Below are positions 45,601 through 60,500 of a stretch of 64,000 nucleotides of DNA, in pieces; the first letter of the stretch is position 1, and each line of letters begins with the position of its first letter. The DNA is taken from contig QPMI01000040.1 in the NCBI GenBank assembly GCA_004431415.1, positions 372,001 through 436,000 of the forward strand, in the 5' to 3' direction. The notes below the pieces were generated by a model, which saw nothing but the letters and a program-made list of their open reading frames with translations, was not told where the DNA came from and did not search any database. This stretch comes from Cyanophora paradoxa (lineage: Eukaryota > Glaucocystophyceae > Cyanophorales > Cyanophoraceae). The translations under genes and the position numbers were made by a program.

Positions 45601-47109
45601 CTCTAGCTATATATATAGATCTGGCTTCGTCTTCTGCTTTGCCGGTTGTATCCCGTCTGCGCCCGCGTTCTCCGTCGACGTCTTCTAGTTTAGTTCGGTC
45701 TGGTTCGAATTCGTTGATGCTAGCGTTAGTTTAGGACTAGTCCTCGTGCTCGACCCTGGCCTGTCGTTCGCGATCGCCGTCATTTGATGTCTCGCGATCG
45801 TACGCGTTCGCTTGTCGTCTCTTCTAAATCTTGATATCGATCTATCTCTGTGTCTTTCTATTTTTGTTGTCGATTTTGGCTATTTGTCTTGTCTTCTTGC
45901 TCTTGTCTTAGTTATTTTGTTTCTTCCTGAGGCTTTGTCCCTGTACATGTGCGGCTGTGCGGCCTGTGCCCCCGGGGCAGCCCCCCCGGTCGCGCCCCCC
46001 GCAGTGCTAGCGCTGGTGTCTAGATCTCAGTCTAGAGACTGTGGCCGGTAATTTACCAAAAACAATGATTTGTTAGCGCATGCCGTGGGCCGTGGCGATG
46101 TATTGCCGCCGCCAATTTGCCGGCGCAATTTGCCGCGCAACTGCCGTGTGCAATTACAGTGCTGACTCAGTGAATTGCCGAATTCGGCCGCGCCTCTCGG
46201 CAATTTACCGTAGTACGGCAATTAAAAAAATTTAAACCACGGCAATAAAACTACTCCGAGGCTCGTATCGCCGGCGATATCGATTCGCCGCGCGCCGCGG
46301 CCGGGATCGGCGCGCGACTCTCGCGATCGACGGCGACTTTCTATATACTAGCTAGTACTACGGTATACTACTAAGTACTAGGCTCCAGATTTTCAAGATC
46401 GCGCCGCGCGCGGCGTCTGCAGCTGACTCAGTGAGTTCATAAAGATTCTGCAGACTCTGATCATGAGATCTTGCTTACAGCGCTAGATCTCGTGAGTCGT
46501 GACTCACCGAGTCGGAGTCCGACGGTCGTGAGATCTCGCGAGATCTTGCGAGATCTTGATTCTTGAGCGATGAAATCAGATATTGTCGAAAAAGGTCTTA
46601 AAGAATCAGCAGTCTCCGATCCGGGAGTCCGGGACTGCATGGCTAAGATCGTGTCCAAAGATCATCGGATCCGGCAAATGAAATACTAGGGACTCACGTG
46701 GCGATCTCGGCGCCTCTTCATACCAAAAAACTTGACTGCCAATCATCACCCAAACGTCAAACATGAATTCCAATCATCTGCGAAAGGTTGAAAAATAACG
46801 ATAACAACGATTCGCGACGTCGAGGTCGACCCGCGCGCGCCGCACGCCGGCGCCGGCGCCCGGGGCCCGGCGCCCGGCGGCGGCGGCGGGCCGGCGCCGG
46901 CGGCCGGCGGCCCGGGCCGCCCGGCGGCCGTTAACGTTGGACCAAACTTGGACGGCGGCGGGCGGCCCGGGGCGGGCCTACCCGTGACCACAGGTCCACA
47001 GGCTACCAGGCTTAGGCCGCTTAGCAGGCTATACCGGACCTAGTACTAGAATACGTACGACTCTGTACGAGACTACTACCGTAGTACTACGAGACTAGTC
47101 CGAGTACCG

Positions 47110-47341
47110 GTACTGTAGGAATGCTTAAATTGCCGCGTAGTTAAATTGCCGAATTCGACCAAAACCGGAATTGCCGTCACGATAAATTGCCGAAACTCTG
47201 GATTTCTTCTATGGCGCCATACAAAAGCGGCCGTTTAGCCTACCCCCTATAACAATTGCCGTGGCCTAAAATTGCCGAATCCGGCCTCTCGGCAATATAC
47301 GGCAATTTAAAACATCGGCTAAAAAAGCATTCCTACAGTAC
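47110..47341. mobile_element. MITE with perfect 15-bp terminal inverted repeats
   Basis: Left end GTACTGTAGGAATGC and right end its exact complement, 232 bp in all. The interior is rich in AAATTGCCG words and codes for nothing. The outer GTAC may belong to a TA- or GTAC-type target duplication. A related AATTGCCG-rich stretch at 46020-46270 lacks clear ends. Confidence 0.8.
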
Positions 47342-48508
47342 TACCGAGTCCTACCGACTCGGCGATCGACCGTTCTCGGCGTGGGACAGCCTGCCGGCCG
47401 CCGGCGCCGCACGTGCACGTGCGGCCGGGCCCTGCGCCGCGGGTCGCCGGCGACTCGCCGCACAGCGTATTACGGCACTTAAGCGGCTTTGCCAGTTGTC
47501 GCTTTCATAATACATTAGCGATCGACGATCGTGGCCGCCGCCGCGACTCGGCGAGAGCGCCATATGCATCAGCTGGCAGCTGCCTAAAGCGAGGCCTGGC
47601 CGATCGCGACAGATCTAGAGGCCGTGCGCAGCAGTGGGCTTCATTGATACCGGCCCGGCGGAACCGCGCATGCAGTTGGATAGCAATCGCGGCAGCTAAG
47701 TATATGCACGGCAGGGCGGCTGCCTGGCGGCTGGCGGCTGCAGCTGGAGACCGATCCCGAAGACGTGGCGTCGAATGTGCCGTGCGTACGCGTATGGAAA
47801 CAAGCGCGCGTGCCCTACATAGACATTCCTGGGGCATAAGCTTATTGAAGTGCTACGGCCCGGCGAGCTCGAGGGGGCCTTCCCCCGGGCCCTGGCCGTT
47901 CCGCCTTCCCCTAGGCCTGGTCTTTGGAGCCTTGCATTTGAAGCGGTGTCTAAATCTTGCGATTGGTCTGTCCCTTTCCCGGAGCCCTGGTCGCGTGCGC
48001 ACTGCCACGCGCGATCGACAGCCAGGCCTAGGCCTAGGCCAGCTGCAGCCGCAACCGCTGCCCAGTCCCGTCCTCTCCGGCCCCCGCCCCCCCTCCGCCC
48101 TACAGCGTTGCTTCTCATTTGACACTCACAGAGTCATATGCGCAGCTTGCTGGCTCGCGACCGGGCTCAATAGGGGCCGCGCGTCGGCCCGAAACCGGTG
48201 GATCGTGCAGTTACAGCTCAGCGGCCTGCGGCCGGATACGGGGGGCGCGCTCGTCGCGTCCCACCAATCGACACACCTCGCCGGCCGCGGCTTCTTTGCG
48301 TTTCATGATCAGCGCCTGCTGCAGCCACATGTACAGGGTACTTCTCCAGCAGCATTTCCAGCAGCAGGCGACTTCTTCAGCAGCTTTAGCGCGTAGGGCC
48401 GACGTCCATCGCCAGTCGCGGCGTCGGCATGCATATGATGCCTATCTGGACTCGGGAACCCAGCGGCCGACCGGATCTGGACCAAACGCAGCCCTCGCTT
48501 ATAATTAT

Positions 48509-51500
48509 ATGAAGCGCGCAGGAAGCTGCAGGAAATGTCGCAGTCCGGTGCGGGTTATCCGCCATACGTTTAGTGCCCTCGCGATCGCCGACTCGATAAG
48601 CACAGGCCTTTGCGGGCTGGGCGTTGTTGCAGCTGCTCCGGGTGACGCTCATTGCTCTGCTCGCGCTGCGCGCGCCGGTGCCGGCGGCCGCGCAGACCGC
48701 CCCCAGTGCCCCGACGTCGGTGGTCGTCACCGTGACTGGCGCACAGTCGGCGAACGTGAACGTGACGCTGGGCGCAAACGGCGGCTCGGCCGTCAACAGC
48801 GTCGAGGCGAGCTGCCGCCAGAGCGGCGGCTCGGTACTCTGGAGCGGATCCTCCGCTGTCTCGGGCGCGACCTTCGCCGTTCTGGCGGCCAGCGGCCTCG
48901 CGGCGAACTCGTCCCACACGTGCTCCGCCACCGCCACGAACGGCGTCGGCACGTCTCCAGCCACCACCTCCACGTCCTTCAACACCTTTGGTGAGGATTC
49001 GCTCAGCTGTATATTGGATCCGGATCCTTCGGCGCGCGCTGACACGTACGGTAGTCTTGCACACCGTCTCGACCACGCAGCTGGCGAGTTTCCCCGCAGC
49101 GTCCCGCAAACTGGCCACGGGGACGCTTTTCAGGAACGGTACGAGCGGCCTCAAGCTGTTCGTGTCGCAAGGCGCAGCGATCAATAGCTTCGTCGCGTAC
49201 GTCTACGACCTCGGTGCGCGACTGTAGGGCCTCGGCGCGGCGGAACCCCGCATTTCAGCTGAGCGGAAGCGCAGACTCGAGTACGTGGAGCACCGCCGCG
49301 GCCGTGTCCCCGCAGCGAGGCTACGGCGCCGCGTGCACGTGGGACGAGGCCGACACCATTTACTGCGCGGTGCGCCCTGTCTTCGGTTGCCTGAAAACTC
49401 CGCGCGGTGCGATCGGAGAGTGGCCTGAAACTCCATTGTAGGGCGGCTACGACGAGGTCACAGTAGGCGCGTCGAATCACTTTTGGAGCCACGCGACCTC
49501 GTTGGACTCAACGACGGTGCTGGACCCGTTGCCCCTTGCCATCTACGGCCACGTGGCGACGTTCTGGGGCGGCACGCTCTGGGTTGGCTCGCCCTCATTC
49601 TGCCCCTTGAAGGCTTTTCGCGAAGCTGATGCTTCTTTGTTCGTTAGATAATTGGTGGCAATGTTCTAAATACCGGTAACCTTTACCGGTGCCATCTTTT
49701 CGTACACTTTATCTTGTCCGGATTCTTACCGGTCCCGTCGACGTCTGTTCTGCAGCTGGTCACCCTTCACAGGGTGGATGGGAGAGACGACTTCCAATAC
49801 GTACGCCGTCAAACTGTACCCTGCCAACGCACGCATCGGTGCAGCTCCCGCTCTTATCGCGCGCTCCATCTGGGTGTTGACGCGTGCCTTTTCCAGGCTC
49901 TAAACTGTACGTGGGCTGGGGCCTAACGGACACTCTGGCTAAAATCTCGTGCGCACAACGTCTCTAGGCTCTCGCTTGTGCGCCGCTCATGCTCCGGGCA
50001 GCGAGTTGGACTTGTCTGCGACGACGAAAGCGTGGCGGACAGTGACCGCGGGCCTCTCGGGCCTGCCCACTCCTTTGACGGACGGCACAATCCTCGCAGC
50101 CTGCGGTGCGCTGCTACTGCAGGCCGCAAAAGACACCACTCCGCGCCTTATCGACCCTGCCAGTGCGCGCTTTTGCTCCCCCCCGCTGCCGCAGTGCCCC
50201 GTGTTTAAGCCGTGCGCAGCCGGCAGCATCGTGGCTGCTGTTTCGAATGCAGCATTTTCCGGGCCCTCGCTCCCTTTGTATGAATCGGTGCACGGTTCAA
50301 ATGCCGCCACGTGCACTGTCGCCGCTGCGACCGGCGCCACCGGCACCGGCGCCGGCGTTGCGAGCGCCCTGGCGTACCGCTTTGACGGTGTGCCCGCTCG
50401 ACGCTCTGAAGGCTTGAGTTCTGTTGAAAGCAGGCCTACTGCGCAGGCGCCTACCCCGGCGATGGCCTCCCCGGCATCACCGAGGTCGTAGCGGCCACCA
50501 GTGGCGTCCGCTCGGCGCGAGTGGAGGTCCGGTTCAGATACAACGGCGGCGTCTCCGTCACTGGCGCCGCCGCAAGTTGTGGTCCGCTTGCGGGCGGAGG
50601 GGCAGAGTGGACCGCGTCCGTGGCGCTACCGAGTGGAGCTAGCGCGACCGTGTTCACAGTGGTTGGGCTCCAGCCGAGCACCGTATACATGTGCTCCGCG
50701 AACGCTACGAACGGCAACGGGATCTCCTCTAACGTGCTTTCGGGCAATTTCACGACATTCCGTGCGCCCTCTGAGCTCTAGTCCGGATCCGTGCGCCGCT
50801 TGATGGGCGGCCAGAGGATGGCGTCTCTGTGGAGGCGAAGCAGCTCGCGACTGGCGTCGCAACGATGGCACGCCGATTTGTTGCCGGCGTTCTCTTCCGC
50901 AACAGCACGGGTAGCCCAAAGTTTGCTGCCATGGGCGGCACTGATGGCACAGCCTACGGAACGAGCGTGTGGGTCCTGGATATCGGTGCGTTTGCCGAAG
51001 CGTGCACGTGCCCAGCCTGTCGACGGTGGCTGCTCATGATCGGGTGCAACGCCGCAGACTCAAACACGTGGGCGACGGCTGCCGTCGTCATGCCTGTTGC
51101 CACGAGGGGCCCCGCGTGCGGATGGGACGAGGCGGACACCATCTACTGCGCCTCCACGACCGCCTTCTGGAGCTTCGCGACGAACATGACGACCCGCACC
51201 ACACTGGAGCCCGTACCTTTGAGCGTAGTGGGCAGCTGCGGGACATTCTGGAATGGAGCCTTTTACGTTTTCACCGACCTGACAGGAACTATGTACTGGT
51301 ATGCGCTGCGTCTTCAATTCACTAGCGCACTCGCTGCGCGTATATATATTTATCGATATCGTTCATTGCTTCAGCTCATTACGGTACTGGGCCGGGACGC
51401 AGGTGGACAGCAAACACGAACTGGGTGAAAGGAACGACGACCGGTGTTTCAAGCTTCACAATTGATACTCCCTGTGCAAGATTAGGTACGCGCGTGCGAG

Positions 51501-54500
51501 CCGTCAAGGGACTTTGAGTTTATTCGTTTTATATAATTATGGCATTCCTTCGAATTCGCAGGTTCGAAGTGGTACATTGGCTGGGTGCCCACAAGAAGCT
51601 CGATCTTGTGCGTTTGCATCATCGCTTTTCGACTTGGGCATTTGCCTATAGCTACCACTAATATAACGCGGGATCATCTGTAGCGAGATCGATCTCAGCT
51701 CGACTGCCAGTCCGCGAGTGGCACGCACGATCTCGGTGTCTCCGGGTATCACGTTAGAGGATTTCAACGCCATGGGCGCTTGCGGGGATCTGCTCATGCA
51801 CGTCACGCGGTACACGCGCCCTCTGCTCATCAACGCGACGAGTGCGCCTCCGAGAGCGCTTGTTCGATCGAGCGCGCTTGCTCAAGCAGCGACCGTTTAC
51901 GCAGCCGGCGCCGTCGTCGCAAGAGCATCCAACACGCGGATGACCGGTTCCACGTTCCCGGTCCAGTACGCCGGATACAGCTCAAACCCGTTCACCTGCA
52001 CGCTGTGCGCGCGCTCGCCATTGTGCGTGCGACGGCTTGGCTCACATACACGCGAAATATATATAGGATCTCGGCGGCCGGCTTGTCGCAGACAATCCTC
52101 ACCGGTTCGCCTTCCAACACGGCCTCCGCATACTCCATAACAGGTTCGTGACCGCTAGAAGAAGTACATAGAATTCAATCAACATCGATATTGTGGCATC
52201 GATATCGCTGCAATCATGACTCGCTTGCCGATGCTAGGCACATACACCAGCGATGGTCTGCCTGGCGTCGCCGACGTCGTAACAACCGTGACTGGCGTCC
52301 TCACTGCGCGCGTCGTCGCCCGGTTCCGCTACAACGGCGGCGTATCCATGACCAGCGCTGCCGCGAGCTGCGGCCCACTTGCGGGCGGGCCGGCGGAGTG
52401 GAGCGCGGTGACAGCGGTGCAGAGCGGGGCGTGGTCGGCGACGTTCCTCGCGAGCGGCCTGCAGGCAAACACGACGTACGTGTGCTGGGCGAACGCGACG
52501 AACGGGGCGGGAACGTCGGCGAACGTGTGGTCGGGCAACTTCACGACGTATGGTGCGCGTCCTGTGTCCTTTCGCACCGTTTTCGTGGAGTTCGAAACTC
52601 TGATCAAGATCGCACAGCCGAAGGCATTGAAGTGAATACCGTCCAGCTGCAGCTTGCAACGGCCTCGGGGTCACCGTCGGTAGCTGGGCGCGCGGATTTG
52701 GCGTCGGCCCTCTTTCGCAACAGCTCGGGCGGCTACAAACTCTTTGTCGCGGGAGGCTGGCTAGGGTCTTACGCCAACGACGGAGCTGTTCTGGATATTG
52801 GTACGATCGCGAATGAATTGACCGTGAACCGTGACCATGGCCAAGCCGAATCTGGGTTGATGCATCCGTAGATTCGAACAGCTGGACAAAGCTGAGCTGG
52901 ACGTTCCCAACGGTGGGGAACACTGCAAATGGAGCCTGTGCGTGGGACGATCTGGACACCATCTACTGCGCTGACAACACGAATTTCTGGAGCCACTCAA
53001 TCGCGAACTCCTCGCTCGCCGCCACCACACTCGAAGACGTCCCGCTCGCCATCACGATCAGCTGCGCAACATTCTGGAACAATTCGTTCTGGGTCCGAGC
53101 CCGACTCGGGCCGATGCTATCATTCGGTTCCCGGACATCAGTATAATACGAAGTATTTCTGATCCGGATCCGTTTCCCCAGGTGATGAGCGATGCGACCG
53201 CCAACATGTATCGGTGCGGCTGTAACTGTTGTGAAGACGACAAGCCCAAATCGATATCGCTGAACGTGAACGCTCCCGCAGGTGGACGCCGAACACCAAC
53301 TGGATCAAGGAGACCACGGTGGGCATTCCAGCCGGGACTGTCGTGGCTGGGAGCCCCTGCGTGCGAATCGGTTTGCGAAAGCCGCGCTCATGAGCTGTCG
53401 TGCTTATCCGTCTAATATTCCGCAAACTGCGCGCTGCAGGACCGAAGTGGTATGTTGGCTGGGCGGCTGTGCCAGCAGCGGGAACGGCTGCAAAGATCTA
53501 GTGCGCTGAACTCGGGATCCGCCTGCGCCGCGCTCCCCTCTGATCCGCGGCGGGGCCGGGCTGGGCGCGTAGCGAGATCGACCTGTCGGTCAGTCCTCGT
53601 TCCGGACGTCTTTTGGCTTCCATCTCCAACCTTCCGTTCAACGCGAATCCGGTCCTGGGGGCCTGCGGCGACCTGCTTGTCGATGCCACCAAAGGCAGAC
53701 GGCCCATCGTTATCGATGCACGCAGTGCGCGCTTTAGGTATACTAATGGTTCGCGCGAGCTCGAGCATGAATTCGAATATCATGCAGCCGGCACTATTGT
53801 GGCGTCTTCCACGACGCACGTCATGACGGGACCGACAATGACACATAGCGGTGCCGCTTATGGCTCGAACCCGTTCACCTGTAACATGCGCGCCCCGGCC
53901 GCGCGCGATAGCGATACGCAGCACTAGGCCTGATATCGCAACTACATGAACAGATACGCTGCGATGGGGCTTGCGGGATATGAAACCGCTGCATACTCGC
54001 CTGCGTCCGGATTCCGCATTGACGGTGCGCCGCGTGAACGGCGTGCGGCAGGCATGTTTATCGCTACTGACGTCGGGTGCACAGTTACGTCCCCTGGCGA
54101 TGGTCTCCCTGGCGTCGCAGACGTCGTCGCGACTGTGACTGGCGTCCTCACTGCGCGCGTCGTCGTCCGGTTCCGCTACAACGGCGGCGTATCCATGACC
54201 AGCGCCGCCGCGAGCTGCGGCCCACTTGCGGGCGGGCCGGCGGAGTGGAGCGCGGTGACGGCGGTGCAGAGCGGGGCGTGGTCGGCGACGTTCCTCGCGA
54301 GCGGCCTGCAGCCAAACACGACGTACGTGTGCTGGGCGAACGCGACGAACGGGGCGGGAACGTCGGCGAACGTGTGGTCGGGCAACTTCACGACGTATAG
54401 TGCGCGGGCTTCACTTGCTTATGTATGTTTGCCGAGGTTCTGATCTAGGCTGCACAGCCGAAGGCATTCGGATTGATGCGGCAATGCTTGCGACCGCACC

Positions 54501-57500
54501 GGCATCGATGTCTGGCCGGATCAATGCGGCGTCGGCCCTCTTTCGCAACGGCTCGAGCGGCTACAAGCTATTCGTCGCCGGAGGTTGGAACGGCGGCTCT
54601 CTCAACTACAACGACGCTGCTGTTCTGGATATCGGTGACCTTTAATTGGACGTACGCAATTGCAAGCCGAATCCGGCCTGATACCTGGGTAGATTCGAAC
54701 AGCTGGACGAAGCTGAGCTGGACGCTTCCAGCGTCGGTGAATTACGGGGCTTGTGCGTGGGACGAGCTGGACACCATCTACTGTGCCGATGACACGAATT
54801 TCTGGAGCTACTCGACTTCCTCGCTCACCGCCACAGCACTCGAAGACGTCCCGCTCGCCATCACGATCAACTGCGCGACCTTCTGGAACAATTCGTTCTG
54901 GGTCCGACCGCGATGCCATCATTCGGTTCCCAGACATCAGTATTATACGAAGTATTCCTGATCCGGATCCGTTTCCCCAGGTGATGAGCGATGCGACTGC
55001 CAACATGTACCGGTGCGGCTGCAACTGTTGTGAAGACGACAAGCCCAATCGATATCGCTGAACGTGAACGCGCCCGCAGGTGGACGCCAAACACCAACTG
55101 GATCAAGGAGACCACGGTGGGCATTCCAGCCGGGACCGTCGTGGCTGGGAGCCCCTGCGTGCGAATCGGTTCGTCAATATTGCTGCACTCATTATCAGTT
55201 GCAATTTGCTCATTGCTACGTGCACGCTGAAGGATCCAAATGGTATGTTGGCTGGTCGACTGTGCCAGTCGCGGGGGCTTCAGCAAAAATCTAGTGCGAT
55301 TGTACCCCGCCAGCGCAGCGCGCCCATCTAAAACGTGGAGGGCCGGGCACGCAGCGAGATCGACCTGTCGGTCAGCCCTCGGTCCGGGCGCCTCGCGGCA
55401 TCCATCTCCAACGTACTTTTTAAAGCGTACCCGATTTTGGGAGCCTGCGGAGACCTGCTTGTCGATGCCACTACAGGCAGGCGGCCATACGTCTTCGATC
55501 CTAGCAGTACGCCCCTTCTGACTTGACGGGCTCGTACGCGCGAGCCTGAATATCATGCAGCCGGAAATATTGTGGCGTCTTCCTCGACCCACGTCATGAC
55601 AGGACCGACCGTGACGCAAAACAGCGCCTCCTTTGCTTCGAACCCGTTCACTTGTGAAACGTGCGGTTCGGTACCTATTTCGTACCTTTCGAATTCACAA
55701 TCACATATAACAGGTACGTTGCGATGGGGTCTGCGGGATACGAATTTTCTGCAATCACCACTCCTGGCTACGGGTTTCGCATCGGCGGTGCGCCTCATGA
55801 ATGTCGCGCGAGTGCGGTGCTCGAGCTCGTAGTTATCCAGACTGAGGTTTGTTTGGTGTGCAGGAAAGCACCTCACCGAAATCGATGGCCTGCCCCGCGT
55901 TGCCGACGTTGTCGCAACCGTGACTGGCGTCCGCACTGCACGCGTCGTCGTCCGGTTCCGCTACAACGGCGGCGTATCCATGACCAGCGCCGCCGCGAGC
56001 TGCGGCCCACTTGCGGGCGGGCCGGCGGAGTGGAGCGCGGTGACGGCGGTGCAGAGCGGGGCGTGGTCGGCGACGTTCCTCGCGAGCGGCCTGCAGCCAA
56101 ACACGACGTACGTGTGCTGGGCGAACGCGACGAACGGGGCGGGAACGTCGGCGAACGTGTGGTCGGGCAACTTCACGACGTATAGTGCGCGGGCTTCGCT
56201 TGCTCATGTATGTTTGCAGAGCTCGAGGTTCTGATCCAGGCAGCACAGCCGAAGGCATTCGGATTGATGCGGCGAAGCTTGCGACCGCGCCGGCATCGAT
56301 GTCTGGCCGGGTCAATGCGGCATCGGCCCTCTTTCGCAATGGCTCGAGCAGCTACAAGCTATTCGTCGCCGGAGGTTCGAACGGCGGCTCTGTCGGTTAC
56401 ATCGACGCTGCTGTTTTGGATATCGGTGACCTTTAATTGGACGTACGCAAGCCGAGTCCGGCCTGACACCTGGGTAGATTCGAACAGCTGGACGAAGCTG
56501 AGCTGGACGCTTCCGGCGTCGGTGACTTACGGGGCTTGTGCGTGGGACGAGCTGGACACCATTTACTGCGCTGACGATACGAATTTCTGGAGCTACTCGA
56601 CTTCCTCGCTCACCGCCACCACACTCGAAGACGTCCCGCTCGCCATCACGATCAACTGCGCGACCTTCTGGAACAATTCGTTCTGGGTCTGACCCCGATG
56701 TTCTCATTCGGTTCCCGGACATCAGTATACATACGTTGTATTGCTGATCCGTTTCACCAGGTGATGAGCGATGCGACTGCCAACATGTACCGGTGCGGCT
56801 GCAACTGTTGTGAAGACGACAAGCCCAATCGATATCGCTGAACGTGAACGCGCCCGCAGGTGGACGCCAAACACCAACTGGATCAAGGAGACCACGGTGG
56901 GCATTCCAGCCGGGACTGTCGTGGCTGGGAGCCCCTGCGTGCGAATCGGTTCGTCAATATTGCTGCACTCATTATCAGTTGCAATTTGCTCATTGCCACG
57001 TGCACGCTGAAGGATCCAAATGGTATGTTGGCTGGTCGACTGTGCCAGTCGCGGGGGCTTCAGCAAAAATCTAGTGCGATTGTACCCCGCCAGCGCAGCG
57101 CGCCCATCTAAAACGTGGAGGGCCGGGCACGCAGCGAGATCGACCTGTCGGTCAGCCCTCGGTCCGGGCGCCTCGCGGCATCCATCTCCAACGTACTTTT
57201 TAAAGCGTACCCGATTTTGGGAGCCTGCGGAGACCTGCTTGTCGATGCCACTACAGGCAGGCGGCCATACGTCTTCGATCCTAGCAGTACGCCCCTTCTG
57301 ACTTGACGGGCTCGTACGCGCGAGCCTGAATATCATGCAGCCGGAAATATTGTGGCGTCTTCCTCGACCCACGTCATGACAGGACCGACCGTGACGCAAA
57401 ACAGCGCCTCTTTTGCTTCGAACCCGTTCACTTGTGAAACGTGCGGTTCGGTACCTATTTCGTACCTTTCGAATTCACAATCACAACTATTACAGGTACG

Positions 57501-60500
57501 TTGCGATGGGGTCTGCGGGATACGAATTTTCTGCAATCCCCACTCCTGGCTACGGGTTTCGCATCGGCGGTGCGCCTCATGAATGTCGCGCGAGTGCGGT
57601 GCTCGAGCTCGTAGTTATCCAGACTGAGGTTTGTTTGGTGTGCAGGAAAGCACCTCACCGAAATCGATGGCCTGCCCCGCGTTGCCGACGTTGTCGCAAC
57701 CGTGACTGGCGTCCGCACTGCACGCGTCGTCGTCCGGTTCCGCTACAACGGCGGCGTATCCATGACCAGCGCCGCCGCGAGCTGCGGCCCACTTGCGGGC
57801 GGACCGGCGGAGTGGGGCGCGGTGACGGCGGTACAGAGCGGGGCGTGGTCGGCGACGTTCCTCTCGAGCGGCCTGCAGCCGAACACGACGTACGTGTGCT
57901 GGGCGAACGCGACGAACGGGGCGGGAACGTCGGCGAACGTGTGGTCGGGCAACTTCACGACGTATAGTGCGCGGGCTTCGCTTGCTCATGTATATTTGCA
58001 GAGGTTCTGATCTAGGCTGCACAGCCGAAGGCATTCGGATTGATGCGGCGATGCTTGCGACCGCGCCGGCGTCGTTTGGCAGCCGCCGAGACGTCGCGTC
58101 GGCCATCTTCCGTAATGGCTCGAGCGGCTACAAGCTCTTCGTTGCAGGAGGCGGTGATATGGGTGGCTTTCTCTACGATGCAGCTGTCTTGGACATTGGT
58201 AAGATTAAACGTGCATGCTTTGAATACGAATTCCGCTTTATACTGCAGTAGATTCCAACACCTGGACGAAGCTAAGCTGGACCTTCCCGTGGGCGTCGGC
58301 TCTTGCGGCCTGTGCGTGGGACGAGATGGAGACCATCTACTGCGCAGACGACTTGAATTTCTGGAGCTACTCGGCTTCCTCGCTCACCGCCACCACACTC
58401 GACGATGTGCCAGTCGCGATCACGATCAACTGCGCGACCTTCTGGAACAATTCGTTCTGGGTTCGATGTCGTTGTCCTCGTTCGGCCGTCATGATCAGTA
58501 CTACTCGCTGGTCTGACATTTTTCAATGCACATTTAGGTGATGAGCGACGCAACCGCCAACATGTACCGGTGCGGCTGCAACTGTTGTGAAGACGACAAA
58601 TCCAATCGCTGAACGTGAACGTGCCCGCAGTTGGACGCCAAACACCAACTGGATCAAGGAGACCACAGTGGGCATTCCAGCCGGGACCGTCGTGGCTGGG
58701 AGCCCCTGCGTGCGAATCGGTTTGCGAGAGCCGCACTCATGATCATGATCATGATCATTTGTGCTTATCCGTGTAATATTCTGCTAACTGCGTGCTGCAG
58801 GACCGAAGTGGTATGTTGGCTGGGCGGCTGTGCCAGTCGCAGGAACGGCTGCAAAGATCTAGTGCGCTGAACTCCGGATCCGCCTGTGCTGCGCTCCCCT
58901 CTGATCCGCGGCGGGGCCGCGGGCCGGGGGCGCAGCGAGATCGACCTGTCGGTCAGTCCTCGTTCCGGACGCCTCGCCGCATCCATCTCCAATGTTCCGT
59001 TCTACCTGAATCCTATTTTGGGAGCCTGTGGAGACCTGCTCTTGGATGCCACGACAGGCAGACGGCCCTATCTGATAGATCCGAGCAGTGCGTTTCTCAT
59101 GACGTGCTTGGGCTCGTGCGGGCCTTATCTGTTCTGCGCGTTATGCAGCCGGGAATATTGTGGCTTCTTCCTCGACGCACGTCATGACAGGACCAACCGT
59201 GAAGCAAAACCGCGCCGGTTCGGGCTCAAACCCATTCACTTGTGAAACGTGCGCCCTGTTGCAGTTATTTCTTAAACATTTATATTCTATTTCTGAACGG
59301 GAATATGGCAGTTACATTGCGATGGGGCATTCCTACAGCCCTGCTGCACTCCCCGCCCTTGGGTTTGGATCTCGCATCGGCGGTGCGCATTGCGAATCTC
59401 TTGCGCACGCGTACGCGCGCGGTACTCGTGATGTGATGGCTTTCAACATTAAAACTTTTTGAGCAGTTATGTATTCCGGCGATGGCCTGCCTGGCGTTGC
59501 CGACGTCGTCGCAACCGTGACTGGCGTCCTCACTGCGCGCGTCGTCGTCCGGTTCCGCTACAACGGTGGCGTATCCATGACCAGCGCCGCCGCGAGCTGC
59601 GGCCCACTGGCGGGCGGGCCGGCGGAGTGGAGCGCGGTGACGGCGGTGCAGAGCGGGGCGTGGTCTGCGACGTTCCTCGCGAGCGGCCTGCAGCCGAACA
59701 CGACGTACGTGTGCTGGGCGAACGCGACGAACGGGGCGGGAACGTCGGCGAACGTGTGGTCGGGCAACTTCACGACGTATAGTGCGCTTCCTGTGGCCTC
59801 TCGAGCTCGCCGCATCGGCCTAGGCCTCCGCGGCCTTCTCTAGATCTCTAGATTTGATCATGATGTTTCGGCAGTTGGGGGCTACTCGATGGAAACCTCA
59901 AAGCTGGCTACGGGCACGTTTACGGGCCGCGACCAGGCGGGTGGCGTGCTCTACCGGAACACGTCCGGCAGCCAGATCTTCGCTCTCCTGGGTGGGCTTG
60001 GCGGGACGGCGCTGAGTGACATCCAGCTTTTGGATGTGGAGTCGAACAAGTGGAGAACCGCGACCGTGACCCTGCCGTCAGCCGCGGCGTTTCCTGCTTG
60101 CACGTGGGACGAGGCCGACACTATCTACTGCGCCAGTGAGCTTACGAGTATCGCTTTCGTAGGCGCTCTGATGGTAAGCTCATAGACGTGTTCGCAGCGG
60201 GGACGACGTTCTTCAGCTACCCGACGTCCATGACAAACAGGACTTCGCTGCCTACAGTTCCGCTTCCCATCATCAGCCGATGCTCTACGTACTGGAATGG
60301 TTCCATTTGGGTGCTCCGGATCCCTGTTTCGTGCGAAATCAGAGCCCCTGCTTATGTTCACATTCCGATCGTGCAGCTGTTCACCGACGCAGTTGCGAAT
60401 ATGTACCGGTAACCCCCTCGCGCTGCCGTCTTCAAGCATTCGCCAGAACGCGCGCGCCCTTTGCAGGTACACTCCCTCAAACAGCACGAGCGGGACGTGG

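Larger units (their letters stand above)
42669..48508. other. Intergenic region with repeats and doubtful exons
   Basis: No gene is firmly supported. Doubtful minus-strand exons at 42860-43690 are listed separately. The stretch 44400-45600 is strongly C+T-rich on the + strand, with short runs of Pro/Ser/Arg codons in several frames. A GC block lies at 46830-46990. Words containing AATTGCCG cluster at 46020-46270 and inside the MITE at 47110. Confidence 0.5.
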
